64,000 bases of DNA from Periplaneta americana. Its lineage: Eukaryota; Arthropoda; Insecta; Blattodea; Blattidae. The translations under genes and the position numbers were made by a program. This document shows, in pieces, positions 1-10,340 of the stretch (the stretch's first letter is position 1; the number at the start of each line of letters is the position of its first letter). The notes below the pieces were generated by a model, which saw nothing but the letters and a program-made list of their open reading frames with translations, did no database searches and was not told where the DNA came from. The stretch lies in contig NC_091131.1 in assembly GCF_040183065.1 (NCBI RefSeq), forward strand, positions 104,436,830 through 104,500,829, in the 5' to 3' direction.

Positions 1-128
1 TTTAAGAAGTGAAAACCTGAAAATCCCTATGAAGTGACAGGGAGAAGAACTTCAAAAACCTCTCCATGACAAGGAATATGTAGAAAGACATTTTACTGAA
101 CGCGAATATTTTCATAATATGCCGTGTG

Positions 129-174
<46 letters not shown>
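129..174. repeat. (ATT)n microsatellite
   Basis: About 15 near-perfect ATT units that decay into ATC/ACC variants by about 200. Open frames across it are poly-Ile or poly-Asn artefacts and are not genes. Confidence 0.95.
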
Positions 175-178
<4 letters not shown>

Positions 179-201
179 AATCATTATCATTACCACCATC
201 A

Positions 202-548
202 TATTTCGTAGAATACTGTCGGTATAAACACTCAGTACTGCGTATAATATTAAACATACTCCAACTCCGAAATAAAGGTATCATTATACAATTTAAATGT
301 TTCTATTGTTACGATTAACCCTCGTTAATGCAAAGAAATACAGGTACGATTAAGACTATTAGGTCAGAAATAATTATTTACAATCTAATACAAGAATGTT
401 GACACTTTTGTTATGAAAAAACACAATCTATTATTAAGTTCAAATTATAACGTTATATTAACATCTGCAACTGATTGAAATAGTCCGTGAAGTTGTCCCT
501 TATTTGTCTAGCAAATTCACAGCAACTATCATTCCTGCGATTTGAGTT
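202..548. other. unassigned AT-rich stretch
   Basis: I see no coding signal, RNA gene or repeat boundary here. Confidence 0.5.
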
Positions 549-734
549 CTAATGAGTTTGCACATCATCAGTTTCTGTCAATTGTAAAACCGTTTCATGA
601 TAATGCAGATAATTGTTTGTCGAAATCTTTTTCTCAAATGGAAGATAATATGTGATGGCTTTTTTCACACTTGTGTCGATATTTCTATTCATGAATCGCC
701 ACTTAGCACGCAATATTTCGAAAGCACATTCCAC
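549..734 (-). pseudogene. PIF/Harbinger-like transposase C-terminal remnant
   Basis: The minus-strand frame reads ECAFEILRAKWRFMNRNI near its start. This resembles the stretch near the C-terminus of HARBI1/PIF transposases (pattern xxAFGILxxKWRIxxRxI) that lies close to the last catalytic acid. After about 30 residues the similarity fades and the frame ends without the usual LHNF-type motif. Only about 60 residues are present, where a full transposase is about 350-400, so this would be a short decayed relic. I see no TIRs around it. The family call rests on one motif. A chance match is possible. Confidence 0.38.
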
Positions 735-737
735 ATA

Positions 738-2406
738 TTATTTTTCGAATGCTGTAGCCTACTAGATAAACGTTAATTAAATTTTTCCTTCTAGGCATTA
801 GTTCCCTCACTAGATATTGCCTCATAAGATAAAGTTTTAAGGGTAGGTTTCATCTCCAATAAGTAATAATGATACGTTTACATATTATAAATTCGATAGT
901 TCAGGCGTGGTGGGAATATAATTATATTCCCACCACGAGTTCATGCACATTGAACCTGTTGTTTCCCAACAAACTGAGAAGTGTGAAAGTTGTGAAAATG
1001 CCTCAATCACTCTGTTCTCCTCTTCCCACCAAATCAATGATTAATTTTTTTGTCTGCGCCAGCAATACTCTGTAGTAATACTACGTAAATTAAAATAGCT
1101 GGAACCGAATTTATTATCTTTATCTGACCAAGTTTTTCGTCGTTTGTTACGAAGCAATTAGGGAACCACAACGTTCATAGTAATCACTGATCACTTTGTT
1201 TAATATTTCTTTATTTGGTTATGGCATAAATTCTAAATTTGAGAAGGAACTCCAGAAGCTTTCAAAGATACGAAGCTGTTCCGAAGCTCTTGAACCGCTA
1301 CATCATCGTTATGGGCATTTTTCGACCTGACGATGTTTATGAAGGGCTCGTCCTTTCTGGTAGGACTGTAGGAAATCTTTTCTTTCAGGAGATCCCATCG
1401 ACTCCAAACGGCCCTGATTTGGGGGAAAGAAAAGACAATTGCCACCGATGATAACATATTATTGCTTCAGACGAATATGTCTTCGAATGCCTCAACACCA
1501 AAGCCAAGGGCTCGAAAACGCTAATCAGACTTATTGATGAAGAGAAGTCGATATCCTGTTAATAAAGTAAAGGCAAGAGAGCATTTCAGTAGTTCGGAGC
1601 ACAATTTCTGCCGCATATGTAAAGCAATTATAAGTGCAGTGGAAAAATTAAAATTGCACAGCACACTATTGTAAGAAGTTTTATATGCAATAAACCAATA
1701 TTAATAGAATGAAAAATGTTGAAAACTGTTCATTTCTAATGTTAAATTTTGTCATGTAAGATACAGGCCCTTGTAACTAATAGTAATGAATGCGACTTAA
1801 TTCTATCAACATAAAAATTTAAGGATTCGTAGGACTATTCTCATTTAATTTAAATTATATGCAGTAAGTATAGCCTACCTGCATCATTGCTCGAAGAATG
1901 CATGATCCTGTGTCTTTAACTTTAAAATAATTTTATATAAATGTAATGATCAGCCATTGTGCAATAGTGATACATCTCCGAAATTTGATGGCTTGCTTTA
2001 TTTTTATTTAGAAAATAGTCGAAAATTGTAATAGGCATGTGAGTATACTCTAAATATCTATCTGGAAATGTCCTTAATTCTCCATACACACGATGAAATA
2101 CTCAGAGGTTCGCATCTCTTATTAAATGGATGAATATAAAATTCTCTTCGTTTCCTATTTTAAGCTGTTCTTTCTAGATAAGAATTGCCTAAAAGCAAAC
2201 ACTGCCATGATCTCATCTCCACGCCACGCCGCGTCGCTTACCAACTCTGCGCTATATGGCCACACCAACGCTCTTTCCTCCCCACCCCTCAATTTTTCGA
2301 GAGCGGTACCGCGCCGCTCGACGCTTCCACTGGGGCCGCAGCCCTGTTGACAGGCGCATGGTTTTACTATGCTACGCAACTTTACGTAGAACTACGTGTG
2401 AGTGGT
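738..2406. other. no recognised gene; unassigned
   Basis: Mostly AT-rich. The part from 1233 to 1457 is open on both strands (about 70 codons each way), but neither product resembles a family I know. A GC-rich patch lies at about 2215-2350. The only structured item is the palindrome at 906-937. Confidence 0.5.
906..937. repeat. perfect 32-bp palindrome without spacer
   Basis: Left arm CGTGGTGGGAATATAA is followed directly by its exact reverse complement. The flanking bases (G at 905, A at 938) break the symmetry. Confidence 0.95.
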
Positions 2407-2905
2407 GCGAGAAATGAAACAAGGAGAATATAAGGAGAACAAAGAGAATAGAAAGAAAATGGAAAGACAAGGAGAATATGATGAATACAAGGAGAACAAG
2501 GGGAAGAAAAGGAGAACAAGGGCAATATAAGGAGACAAAGCAAAGACGAGGAGAACAAGGCGAAGACAAGGAGAATACATGGAGAACAAGGGGAAGACAA
2601 GAAGAACAAGGGAGGAAGGAAGGAGAACAAAGGGAATACAAAGAAAGCAATGGGAATGCAATAAGAATACGGAGAATACAAGGAGAATAAGGAACATACA
2701 AGGGTAACATGAAGACAAGGAAAACAAGGATAACATAAAGAGAACAAGGGTAGTACAAGGATAACAAGATGAACACAAGGAGAACAATGAAAATACAAGG
2801 AAAATAAGGGAAGTGAAAGGAGAATAATTAGAAGACAAGGAGAACATCGGAAAAGCAAGGGATCAAGAGGAAGACAAGAGAATAAGGGAAATACAAGGAA
2901 AACAA
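2407..2905. repeat. degenerate AAGGAGAACA-type purine minisatellite
   Basis: About 500 bp of imperfect 10-12 bp units of the type AAGGAGAACA / AAGGGGAAGACA, purine-rich on the plus strand. Several long minus-strand frames, rich in Leu, Ser, Pro and Cys, are side effects of the strand bias, with no sign of real coding. Confidence 0.85.
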
Positions 2906-3339
2906 GGTAAGAGACTTATGCGACGGTCAATCCGCAAGTTGCCCCCCCCCCACCTAGTAAGGAGAAACATATAGAGTAGTTGTATGTCAAAACTCAACCA
3001 AGTAATCGATTTCTTGAGTAAAATATAAGTTGTACAGAACTAGACTGCATAAAAATGGAGATACAGTATAATAATTAAGCTAGAGATAGACTATACATAT
3101 TCCATTGACAATGAAATACAAGAATACAACAGAAATTCTTTGGAATACCTCTCCTATATAATGCAAGATGAAACATTTTAAAGTGTAACATCATAGTGAA
3201 ACAAGAAAAACAGATATAGGAAGACTGAAAAAGATTAAACATGGAGAGAGAAATACTAGTATATGTATACAAGTATGTAGGTTGCGTATGTACATATGTA
3301 TTTAACCAATCGTTCCGATGCCGGACTTTTGCGTCCTCA
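2906..3339. other. unassigned
   Basis: A short C-run at 2942-2951 marks the end of the purine array. I recognise nothing else. Confidence 0.5.
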
Positions 3340-3412
3340 ACTCCAGGCGGGTTTGAACCCGAAATCCTTGGGTCTAGAGGAAAACGCTTTACCCCTAGAC
3401 CACTATGGGTGA
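3340..3412 (-). mobile_element. tRNA-derived SINE head (tRNA-like)
   Basis: On the minus strand there is an A box TGGTCTAGGGG and, 35-40 bp on, a B box GGTTCAAACCC inside a T-arm-like stem. These are the two internal pol III promoter elements. The acceptor stem does not close well and no separate tail is clear, so a degenerate SINE head is likelier than a working tRNA gene. It directly abuts the AGT array. Confidence 0.6.
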
Positions 3413-3420
3413 CAGTAATA

Positions 3421-3964
3421 GTCGTAATAGCAGCAGCAGCAGCAGCTGCAGTAGTAGTAGTAGTAGTAGTAGTTAGTAGTAGTTGTAGTAGTAGTAGTGG
3501 TAGTTAGTAGTAGTAGTAGTAGTAAAAGTAGTAGTAGCAGCAGTAGTAGTAGTTAGTAGTAGTAGGCCTAGTAGTTAGTAGTAGTAGTAGTAAAAGTAGT
3601 AGTAGCAGCAGTAGTAGTAGTTAGTAGTAGTAGGCCTAGTAGTTAGTAGTAGTAGTAGTAGTAGTAGTAAAAGTAGTAGTAGCAGCAGTAGTAGTAGTTA
3701 GTAGTAGTAGTAGTAGGCCTAGTAGTTAGTAGTAGTAGTAGTAGTAGTAGCAGCAGTAGTAGTAGTTAGTAGTAGTAGTAGGCCTAGTAGTTAGTAGTAG
3801 TAGTAGTAGTAAAAGTAGTAGTAGCAGCAGTAGTAGTAGTTAGTAGTAGTAGTAGGCCTAGTAGTTAGTAATAGTAGTAGTAAAAGTAGTAGTAGCAGCA
3901 GTAGTAGTAGTTAGTAGTAGTAATAGTAGTAGTTAGTAGTAGTAGTAGTAGTAGGCCTAGTAGT

Positions 3965-3999
<35 letters not shown>

Positions 4000-4000
4000 A
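3421..4000. repeat. AGT array with higher-order structure
   Basis: A trinucleotide AGT array in which a longer module recurs. Its marks are TAGGCCTAGTAGTTAGTAG and a TAAAAGTAGTAGTAGCAGCA block. TAGGCCTA occurs at 3563, 3631, 3714, 3779, 3853 and 3952, giving module lengths of about 65-99 bp that differ by whole triplets or GTT interruptions. This is a minisatellite built on a microsatellite. Confidence 0.9.
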
Positions 4001-4005
4001 TATTT

Positions 4006-4858
4006 TATTTTACGACACCTTCGATTGCAAAATTGCTCAGCGTCGAAATTCAGCGAAATGATCACAACTTCTTCATGGAAGTGCCATAAATCTACGACAC
4101 GCGTCTCCCAGCTTTATTTCGACCCCGGAGAAAGCCATAGCCTAGGCTACTAAGGATTTCATCGCCCTTCAAAATCAATCGTTCTCGAAATGAAGTGAGA
4201 AGCAGAGACAGAGAGTAATAGAAAACTACTGCACTTGTCATCTACGTTCAACACCAAATGTGTACAATTCCTACAGGAAACGCTTCGCGAAGCAAACAGC
4301 CGTAGGTATTCCTGGAAGCAGCTCTGACGCCTGAGTCCTCAGGTACAGCACAATAACAGAGAGATTGTGCTTAGCTGTGAGTTACTGACCGCATATGAAT
4401 ACTGACGCATCGCAGGAGCAGCGTCTGCTTCACACGCAAACGCTGATAGCTGAATTTTATGACGGTCTATAAATACCGCGGCCGCAACTTATGCGTGATG
4501 CGGCAGAGTCACGGCTCGCTGCGAGCTTCACGCTCCGTCACCGTTTCCGCTGCTTCCATGTCCACACATGTGTGGGCCCCGTCCGCGCATGCGCTGCGTG
4601 AGAACCTGCTGCAGTGGAGCGATGTTTTCAGCTTAGATCCTTCGCGAGCAAATTTGTCTAAATGAATCTCTTCACTGATTCTTAGAAATGGATCGAGACT
4701 GTGACATGAATCACTACATAGGCATCCACTGTACAAAAAGTTCTTGCTAAGATACACCAAACGGCCAAAGACGTCGTCTTTCTATATTTTAGAGAGGACC
4801 ATATTGCTCTTTTAACTAACAATTTCCTCTCATTTACTGCTAAATTATGCTGCTATCT
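4006..4858. other. GC-richer unique-looking stretch, no gene recognised
   Basis: Less AT-rich than its surroundings, particularly 4250-4640. Small open frames exist on both strands but I recognise no protein. A TATA-like site lies at 4468. Confidence 0.45.
4468..4475 (+). promoter_or_regulatory. candidate TATA box
   Basis: TATAAATA stands in a GC-rich context (CCGCGGCCGC follows) inside a stretch that does not look repetitive. A TCACGG-like initiator candidate lies about 40 bp downstream. There is no gene model to attach it to, so this is a weak suggestion. Confidence 0.2.

Positions 4859-4910
<52 letters not shown>
4859..4910. repeat. (ATT)n microsatellite
   Basis: About 17 ATT units that run directly into the CTTA tail of the neighbouring RTE fragment. 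Confidence 0.95.
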
Positions 4911-4944
<34 letters not shown>

Positions 4945-5668
4945 TGGCTTTTAAGGAACCGCAGGTTCATTGCCGCCCTCGCATAAGCCCGCCATCGGTC
5001 CCTATCCTGTGCAAGATTAATCCAGTCTCTATCATCATATCTTACCTCCCTCAAATCCGTTTTAATATTATCCTCCCATCTACGTCTCGGCCTCCCTAAA
5101 GGTCTTTTTCCCTCCGGTCTCCCAACTAACACTCTATATGCATTTCTAGATTGGTCCATACGTGCAACATGCCCCGCCCATCTTAAACATCTGGATTTAA
5201 TGTTCCTAATTATGTCAGGTGAAGAATATAATGCGTGCAGTTCTGCGTTGTGTAACTTTCTCCATTTTCCTGTAATTTCATCCCTTTTAGTCCCAAATAT
5301 TTTCCTAAGAACCTTATTCTCGAACACTCTCAACCTCTGTTCCTCTCTCAAAGTGAGAGTCCTAGTTTCACAACCATACAAAACAACCGGTAATATAACT
5401 GTTTTATAAATTCTAATTTCAGATTTTTTGACAGCAGACTAGATGACAAAAGCTTCTCAGCCGAAAAATAACACTCATTTTCCATAACTTATTTATTCTG
5501 CGTTTAATTTCCTCCCGAGTGTCATTTTTATTACTGTTGCTCCAAGATATTTGAATTTTCAACCTCTTTTAAGGATAAATCTCCAATTTTTATATTTCCA
5601 TTTCGTACAATATTCTGGTCACGAGACATAATCATATACTTTGCCTTTTCGGGATTTATTACTTTTAT
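4911..5668 (-). pseudogene. RTE-type LINE 3' fragment, family A
   Basis: Minus-strand C-terminal part of an endonuclease/reverse-transcriptase polyprotein. An intact frame at 4938-5381 starts MYGCETRTLTLREEQRLR and contains LRWAGHVARM and GRPRRRWEDNIK, the typical C-terminal region of insect RTE-like LINEs. Upstream (5382-5665) the same protein continues in broken frames (pieces such as KFKYLGATV and EIKRRIN). The RT core and endonuclease are missing, so the copy is 5' truncated where it meets an ATT array. The 3' end is followed by a (TAAG)n tail, seen here as CTTA repeats at 4911-4940. Other copies of the family lie at 39066, 56926 and 62800. Confidence 0.88.
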
Positions 5669-5673
5669 TATTA

Positions 5674-5724
<51 letters not shown>

Positions 5725-5760
5725 GAATTACATATTAATAGTATGTGTGTGTGTGTGTGG
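5669..5760. repeat. (ATT)n and short (TG)n microsatellites
   Basis: ATT units to about 5724, then a GT run at 5743-5760. Confidence 0.95.
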
Positions 5761-6242
5761 GAAGGTATCAAAGAAAATATCAAAATTGCAGCACAGCAGA
5801 GCATAGGCTATTACGTAACTAAGGAAAAGAAACCGTGGTTGCATGGTATTAGAAAGAAGGAAACAGGCAAAATTGAAAGTCTTGCAGGATTCAGTCCAGG
5901 CGAATGGAGATAATTTTATTCAATAAAAGATGGGAAGCAAGTTGTACACTTGGGAACAAACAGAGAGATTACCTGAAGGAAAAACTGAATAAGGAGTCCA
6001 TAATTGTTGTTTAAGAAGGCGGAAAAGACTAACTGTAGTAAAATACAATAAAATTGAAAAGTATATCGTCGTTGTTCCTGCAATAACTCCTATGTGCAAA
6101 ATATACAATTTTTTTCAGTAGGAGGAAAAAACACATTTATTCATCCTATGGCAGCCGTACATAGGGGATTGCGAATTCCTACATTTTCGAAAGAAGGAAA
6201 TATAATTACCAAAGACCGGATCTTTGGCAGAATGCCTTTTTA

Positions 6243-9200
6243 AATGTGTTAAATCTATCTTCATTTTGAACGTAAATCTATTTAAATTCAAATATACAGA
6301 ATAAAGAAATATAATTACAAAAACAAACAAAGAGAAATACAAATAAAATAATACAAGCAATATAAAAAGAAGATACAGTAGTATTAACAAAATTTGAGAC
6401 CGAATGAGCAGCGCTCGTGCTCGGTCGCAGTTCAGATATAATATTAAAATAAAAAATAATAATAATAATATAAATAAATAAGTAAAATAAAATAGAAACT
6501 AAAATATAATTACAGCGGCAATGGAATTAAGTATATAATATAATATTAACACTAGAGAAGAATAATATCGCACGTGAAAAGTAGGATTAATATATATTTC
6601 AAAATTATAGAATACAAATATAATATAGGTGATTAATTCATACACATAGGCTATAAATTTATTTAATCAAATTGAAGATATTAACACGTTTCTAATTTTC
6701 TTGTTATATGTTAGTGGGTTACATGTTAGAAGTTCTGGGTGTAATTTAGTTAAAGCATTGTACAACCGAGGGCCAAAATTTATGCTATGCTTTAGACCAG
6801 CAGATGTGAGACATTTAGGTTCTACTAATGTTGAATTAATATTTCGTCTTGTGTCATAATTGTGTGTCTGTAATACAAACTTATTACGATTTTTATGATA
6901 AAATTTTAACAGCGTATACTTATAAATTTGTTCAATATTAAATACATTAAATTCAGAATAAATTAATTTAGTTGGATAATCGAAACGTTTCTTCAAACAA
7001 ATTTTAATTATTCGTTTTTGTAGTAAATTTAACGGACCTAGATTAATTTTTGTACTTCCACCCCAAACAATTATACCATATTGAATGATAGACTGAATAA
7101 TGGCCAAATAAACATTTCGTAAAACTCTAATAGGTAAGTAGCAGCGAAGATTAACGAATTTATAAATTGTTTTACGAAGCCTCTTACAAAGATAAGTAAT
7201 GTGATGAGGCCATTTTAAATTCTGATCAATAATGATACCCAGATATTTGACATACGTGGCTTCTTTCAAAGGTGGACATTTACAACTTTTGGGATCTAAA
7301 CAATTTTCACTGTGTATTATTAGTCTATATTTATCGCTAAATTTTAAATTTTGAACACTGGCAGCTGTTAACGAAAAAGGAACTAAAGTTGATTTAGATA
7401 TATTTAAAGAAAGGAAGTTGGAATTAAGCCATTTTTTAACAATGTTAGCACCTATATTAGCATTTCTATATGCTTCCTGCCAAGAAAAACCACTGAAAAT
7501 AACTACTGTATCATCCGCATATGAATATATAGATCCATTAAATGTTTCTAAATTTATATTTAGCAGATCATTAACATATATTAGAAATAAAATAGGTCCC
7601 AAAATTGTTCCTTGCGGTACACCTATATCAATATATTTGTATTCGCTAAATTGATCTTCAATTTTGGTCATTTGCCTTCTGTTACTAAAATATGATTGGA
7701 ATAATTTTAAAACTATACCTCTAACTCCAATAGTATGTAGTTTGTCCAAAAGTAAATTATGATTGATAGTGTCAAAAGCTTTCCGTAGATCCAAGAAAAT
7801 ACCCAAACATTTGTTTCCGATATCTAGTTCATTGATAATTTTTCCAGTAACATTAATAAGAGCATCATCAGTAGAAATATTATTGCGGAAACCAAACTGA
7901 TTTTTAGAGAGGATTTTATGTTTTTCTAAATAATTTATTAATCTATTCTTTAAACATTTTTCAAGCAATTTGGAAAATGTTGGAAGTAAAGATATAGGTC
8001 TATAGTTATTTAAATTATTTTTATCTCCAGATTTGTATATTGGAATTACTATGGCACATTTCAAAACATCTGGGAATATACCTTGCACAAAACATAAGTT
8101 AAAAGTATGAACCATGGGTTTTAATATATATTTGATAATAATTTTGAAAGTATTATTCTTAATTCCATCTATACCAGGAGCAACATTATTTTTTAACTTC
8201 TTAACCAAAATAATAATTTCATCTTCAGTTACAGGGAAAAGAAACATGGAGGAAGCTAAATGTTCATCTTGTGTCTCATTTTGTAGAGAAGAGTTAAAAT
8301 TTGACTTATCAATGTTAGAAGTAACTTTGTGTCCTATCTCTGAAAAATAATTATTAAATTCGTTTGCAATCTCTTTTCTGCAATTTAATATTTCACCCTT
8401 ATCGTTTTTTAACTCCTTGATTGGCTGTTTATTTTGTACATTTACATCTGTAGCTTCATTTATAACTTGCCAGAATTTTTTAGGTTCATTTTTGTATCTA
8501 TCAAATTTGGATTCATAATATTTAATTTTCGTTTTTCGAATGATAAGAGTTAACATATTTCTATATGCTCTGTAGTAATTTTTTAGTTGTACGTTACTTG
8601 GATTCTTTTTAACTTTTAAAGCAAGTTTGTCTCTTGTACGAATAGAATTAATAATGCCGGCTGTGATCCAGGGTTTTATTTTCTTGGATTTATTAGAAAT
8701 GTTCTGATTACTGTTTATAATAGAATGTTTATCTATATACTTTATGATTAAATTGTAGAAAATTTGAAAACAGGCATTGGCATCTTTACAATTATAGACC
8801 GACTCCCAGGTTTCTTTTAGAAAATCTGTAATCAAATCAGGATAATTAATTTTTTGCATATTTTGTGATGAGAGAGTAACAGACGGCCTGGAATTGTATT
8901 CATTGTTAGACATTTTTAATAAACTAAAAACAATATAGTGATCGGTAATAGCACTAGATAGAACGCCAGGTATGAAGCTATAATTATTTTGAGTTTTTAG
9001 AAATATATGGTCGATGCATGTGCCAGAAATTATTGAAGGCCTAGTGATGGCATTTAAATAATTTACAAAACCATATTCATGGAGAACATTCATATATTTA
9101 CTGCCAATTAAATCTATACTATTTTCTAATATGTCTATGTTTATGTCTCCAACAATAATATGGTTGCGACAACCTTCTAAATTGGATAAATACTGCTCTA

Positions 9201-9628
9201 AATTGTCTATGAAATCATTTTTATTGTTTTTAGGGGATCTATAAATGGCGGTGAAAAAAATTTCACTCTTATCAAGCTTAATCTTAAAATGAAGTGAATT
9301 ACAGTGCTCAATTTCAGCTTCTATTACACTAATATCAATGCTATTTTTAAAGTATATTACTATTCCATCGCATTTATTGTATTTATTAACTTTTACCAAT
9401 TTATTGTATCCATTAATATCATAGCCAAACTCGTAACATAACCAAATTTCCGTTAAAATGATAATGTCAAAATCATGAGTGAAGCTTTGTAATAATGCAC
9501 ATAATTCCAGGAAATTTCTGTTTATGCTACGTATGTTTAAATGAATAAATTTGAAATCATGAAACGAGTTACAAATGTAATTGTTGCAAGAGGTGATATC
9601 GTTAAAGATATCTGCCTAATTTACAAAA
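6243..9628 (-). mobile_element. non-LTR retrotransposon (LINE), nearly full ORF2
   Basis: The LINE lies on the minus strand inside the hAT element. A possible 11-bp TSD (AATGCCTTTTT at 6232-6242; AATGCTTTTTT at about 9629) sets the tentative limits. The 3' UTR (6243-6666) is AT-rich and holds a GC-rich hairpin at 6398-6426 with arms GACCGA and TCGGTC. No poly(A) tail is visible; the end is a short AT-rich run. The 5' end stops at the beginning of the endonuclease domain, so ORF1 and the 5' UTR are absent (5' truncation). Confidence 0.8.
6667..9615 (-). CDS. LINE ORF2: APE endonuclease + reverse transcriptase
   Basis: One uninterrupted frame of about 980 codons. It copies LINE RNA into the genome by target-primed reverse transcription. 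The first ATG is at 9399, but similarity runs upstream to 9615, where a stop ends it (FIHLNIRSIN and ILTEIWL are endonuclease motifs), so the ATG at 9399 is internal and the true start is lost. Counting from that Met: endonuclease GDIN at 84-87, CIDH at 128-131, TDH at 152-154; reverse transcriptase about 405-690, with NNYRPISLLP, FLDLRKAFD (535-543), GVPQGTILGP and the catalytic YADD at 627-630; then a thumb and C-terminal region. I see no RNase H. The overall look is CR1/Jockey-like, possibly Daphne-like; the clade is uncertain. Absence of stops suggests a recent insertion. Confidence 0.88.
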   Translation of the reverse strand, partial: ADIFNDITSCNNYICNSFHDFKFIHLNIRSINRNFLELCALLQSFTHDFDIIILTEIWLCYEFGYDINGYNKLVKVNKYNKCDGIVIYFKNSIDISVIEAEIEHCNSLHFKIKLDKSEIFFTAIYRSPKNNKNDFIDNLEQYLSNLEGCRNHIIVGDINIDILENSIDLIGSKYMNVLHEYGFVNYLNAITRPSIISGTCIDHIFLKTQNNYSFIPGVLSSAITDHYIVFSLLKMSNNEYNSRPSVTLSSQNMQKINYPDLITDFLKETWESVYNCKDANACFQIFYNLIIKYIDKHSIINSNQNISNKSKKIKPWITAGIINSIRTRDKLALKVKKNPSNVQLKNYYRAYRNMLTLIIRKTKIKYYESKFDRYKNEPKKFWQVINEATDVNVQNKQPIKELKNDKGEILNCRKEIANEFNNYFSEIGHKVTSNIDKSNFNSSLQNETQDEHLASSMFLFPVTEDEIIILVKKLKNNVAPGIDGIKNNTFKIIIKYILKPMVHTFNLCFVQGIFPDVLKCAIVIPIYKSGDKNNLNNYRPISLLPTFSKLLEKCLKNRLINYLEKHKILSKNQFGFRNNISTDDALINVTGKIINELDIGNKCLGIFLDLRKAFDTINHNLLLDKLHTIGVRGIVLKLFQSYFSNRRQMTKIEDQFSEYKYIDIGVPQGTILGPILFLIYVNDLLNINLETFNGSIYSYADDTVVIFSGFSWQEAYRNANIGANIVKKWLNSNFLSLNISKSTLVPFSLTAASVQNLKFSDKYRLIIHSENCLDPKSCKCPPLKEATYVKYLGIIIDQNLKWPHHITYLCKRLRKTIYKFVNLRCYLPIRVLRNVYLAIIQSIIQYGIIVWGGSTKINLGPLNLLQKRIIKICLKKRFDYPTKLIYSEFNVFNIEQIYKYTLLKFYHKNRNKFVLQTHNYDTRRNINSTLVEPKCLTSAGLKHSINFGPRLYNALTKLHPELLTCNPLTYNKKIRNVLISSI

Positions 9629-10340
9629 TAAATGCTTTTTTTGCCTTTATTTGATTATTTATCTTTTATTTATTAATTTTATTAAAAATTGCCTACTGGT
9701 ATATTTTAATTTATTTCTATACCGCTATAATGAAAGTGACTTCACCGAATGTAGATTATTGTCTTTCAGTCAGTTCATATTCCCTTTGCAACAATGAGTG
9801 CTGCCGTGCAAAAATGTATAACAGTAAGCGTGTGTTTATTTGACAAGGCAACAATGAGTGCGGGTCTAACGTTATTTTTAACGGTTATTTTTATTTCAGT
9901 TTTCATTGCGACATTGTTGTAGCTATAAATATTTATAGCTAAATATTTCATATCGCAACATATCAGTACAACCAAAAACAAAAATGCACTTTCCAAGGCT
10001 ATTGGGAAGAAGATTTCTTTGCTTCCAACAGTAATTGCAACATCGAGTCGAAAATCTCAATTTGCATTCGACTTATGTAAAGCTTTTCTTGTTGCCGAAA
10101 TCCATTTGTGTAAAGTGCAAGGTTTTTGTAATTGCTTTTTATTGCTTATTTTAGCTATTTATAATGCCTTTTTGCCTGCCTATTTTAATGATTCATAATG
10201 CCTAAACTTCCGGTCTCTGATAATTACATTACAGCAGATTTTATTATTTGGTGTATCACTATTTAAGTTATTTAATAGAGCAAAAATCTGAAAATCGATA
10301 AATATGTCACTTAGGAGTTACTGCAGGAACAACGACGATA

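Larger units (their letters stand above)
6210..10219. mobile_element. non-autonomous hAT element, split by a LINE
   Basis: Left end CAAAGACCGGATC and right end (reverse complement) CAGAGACCGGAAG are short TIRs of hAT type. They are flanked by an exact 8-bp TSD, ATAATTAC, at 6202-6209 and 10220-10227. Without the LINE about 620 bp remains, with no transposase similarity seen. The TIRs resemble those of the elements at 12538, 38718 and 49935. Confidence 0.82.
6064..10340. mobile_element. TA-flanked MITE, split by later insertions
   Basis: Left terminus TATCGTCGTTGTTCCTGCAA and right terminus (reverse complement) TATCGTCGTTGTTCCTGCAG are inverted copies. The match continues through about 33 bp (AACTCCTADGTG). 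Each end is flanked by TA (6062-6063 and 10341-10342), the Tc1/mariner target signature. Removing the hAT insertion leaves about 260 bp of element with no coding capacity. Confidence 0.8.

Noticed and set aside
1233..1457. A possible small gene, since both strands are open for about 70 codons
   Set aside because: Open length on both strands is within chance; no motif, start context or family resemblance.
2372..2858. Three overlapping long minus-strand frames rich in Leu, Ser, Pro and Cys, membrane-protein-like
   Set aside because: All three frames are open over the purine-rich minisatellite. Hydrophobicity comes from the CTCCTT complement, not from a gene.
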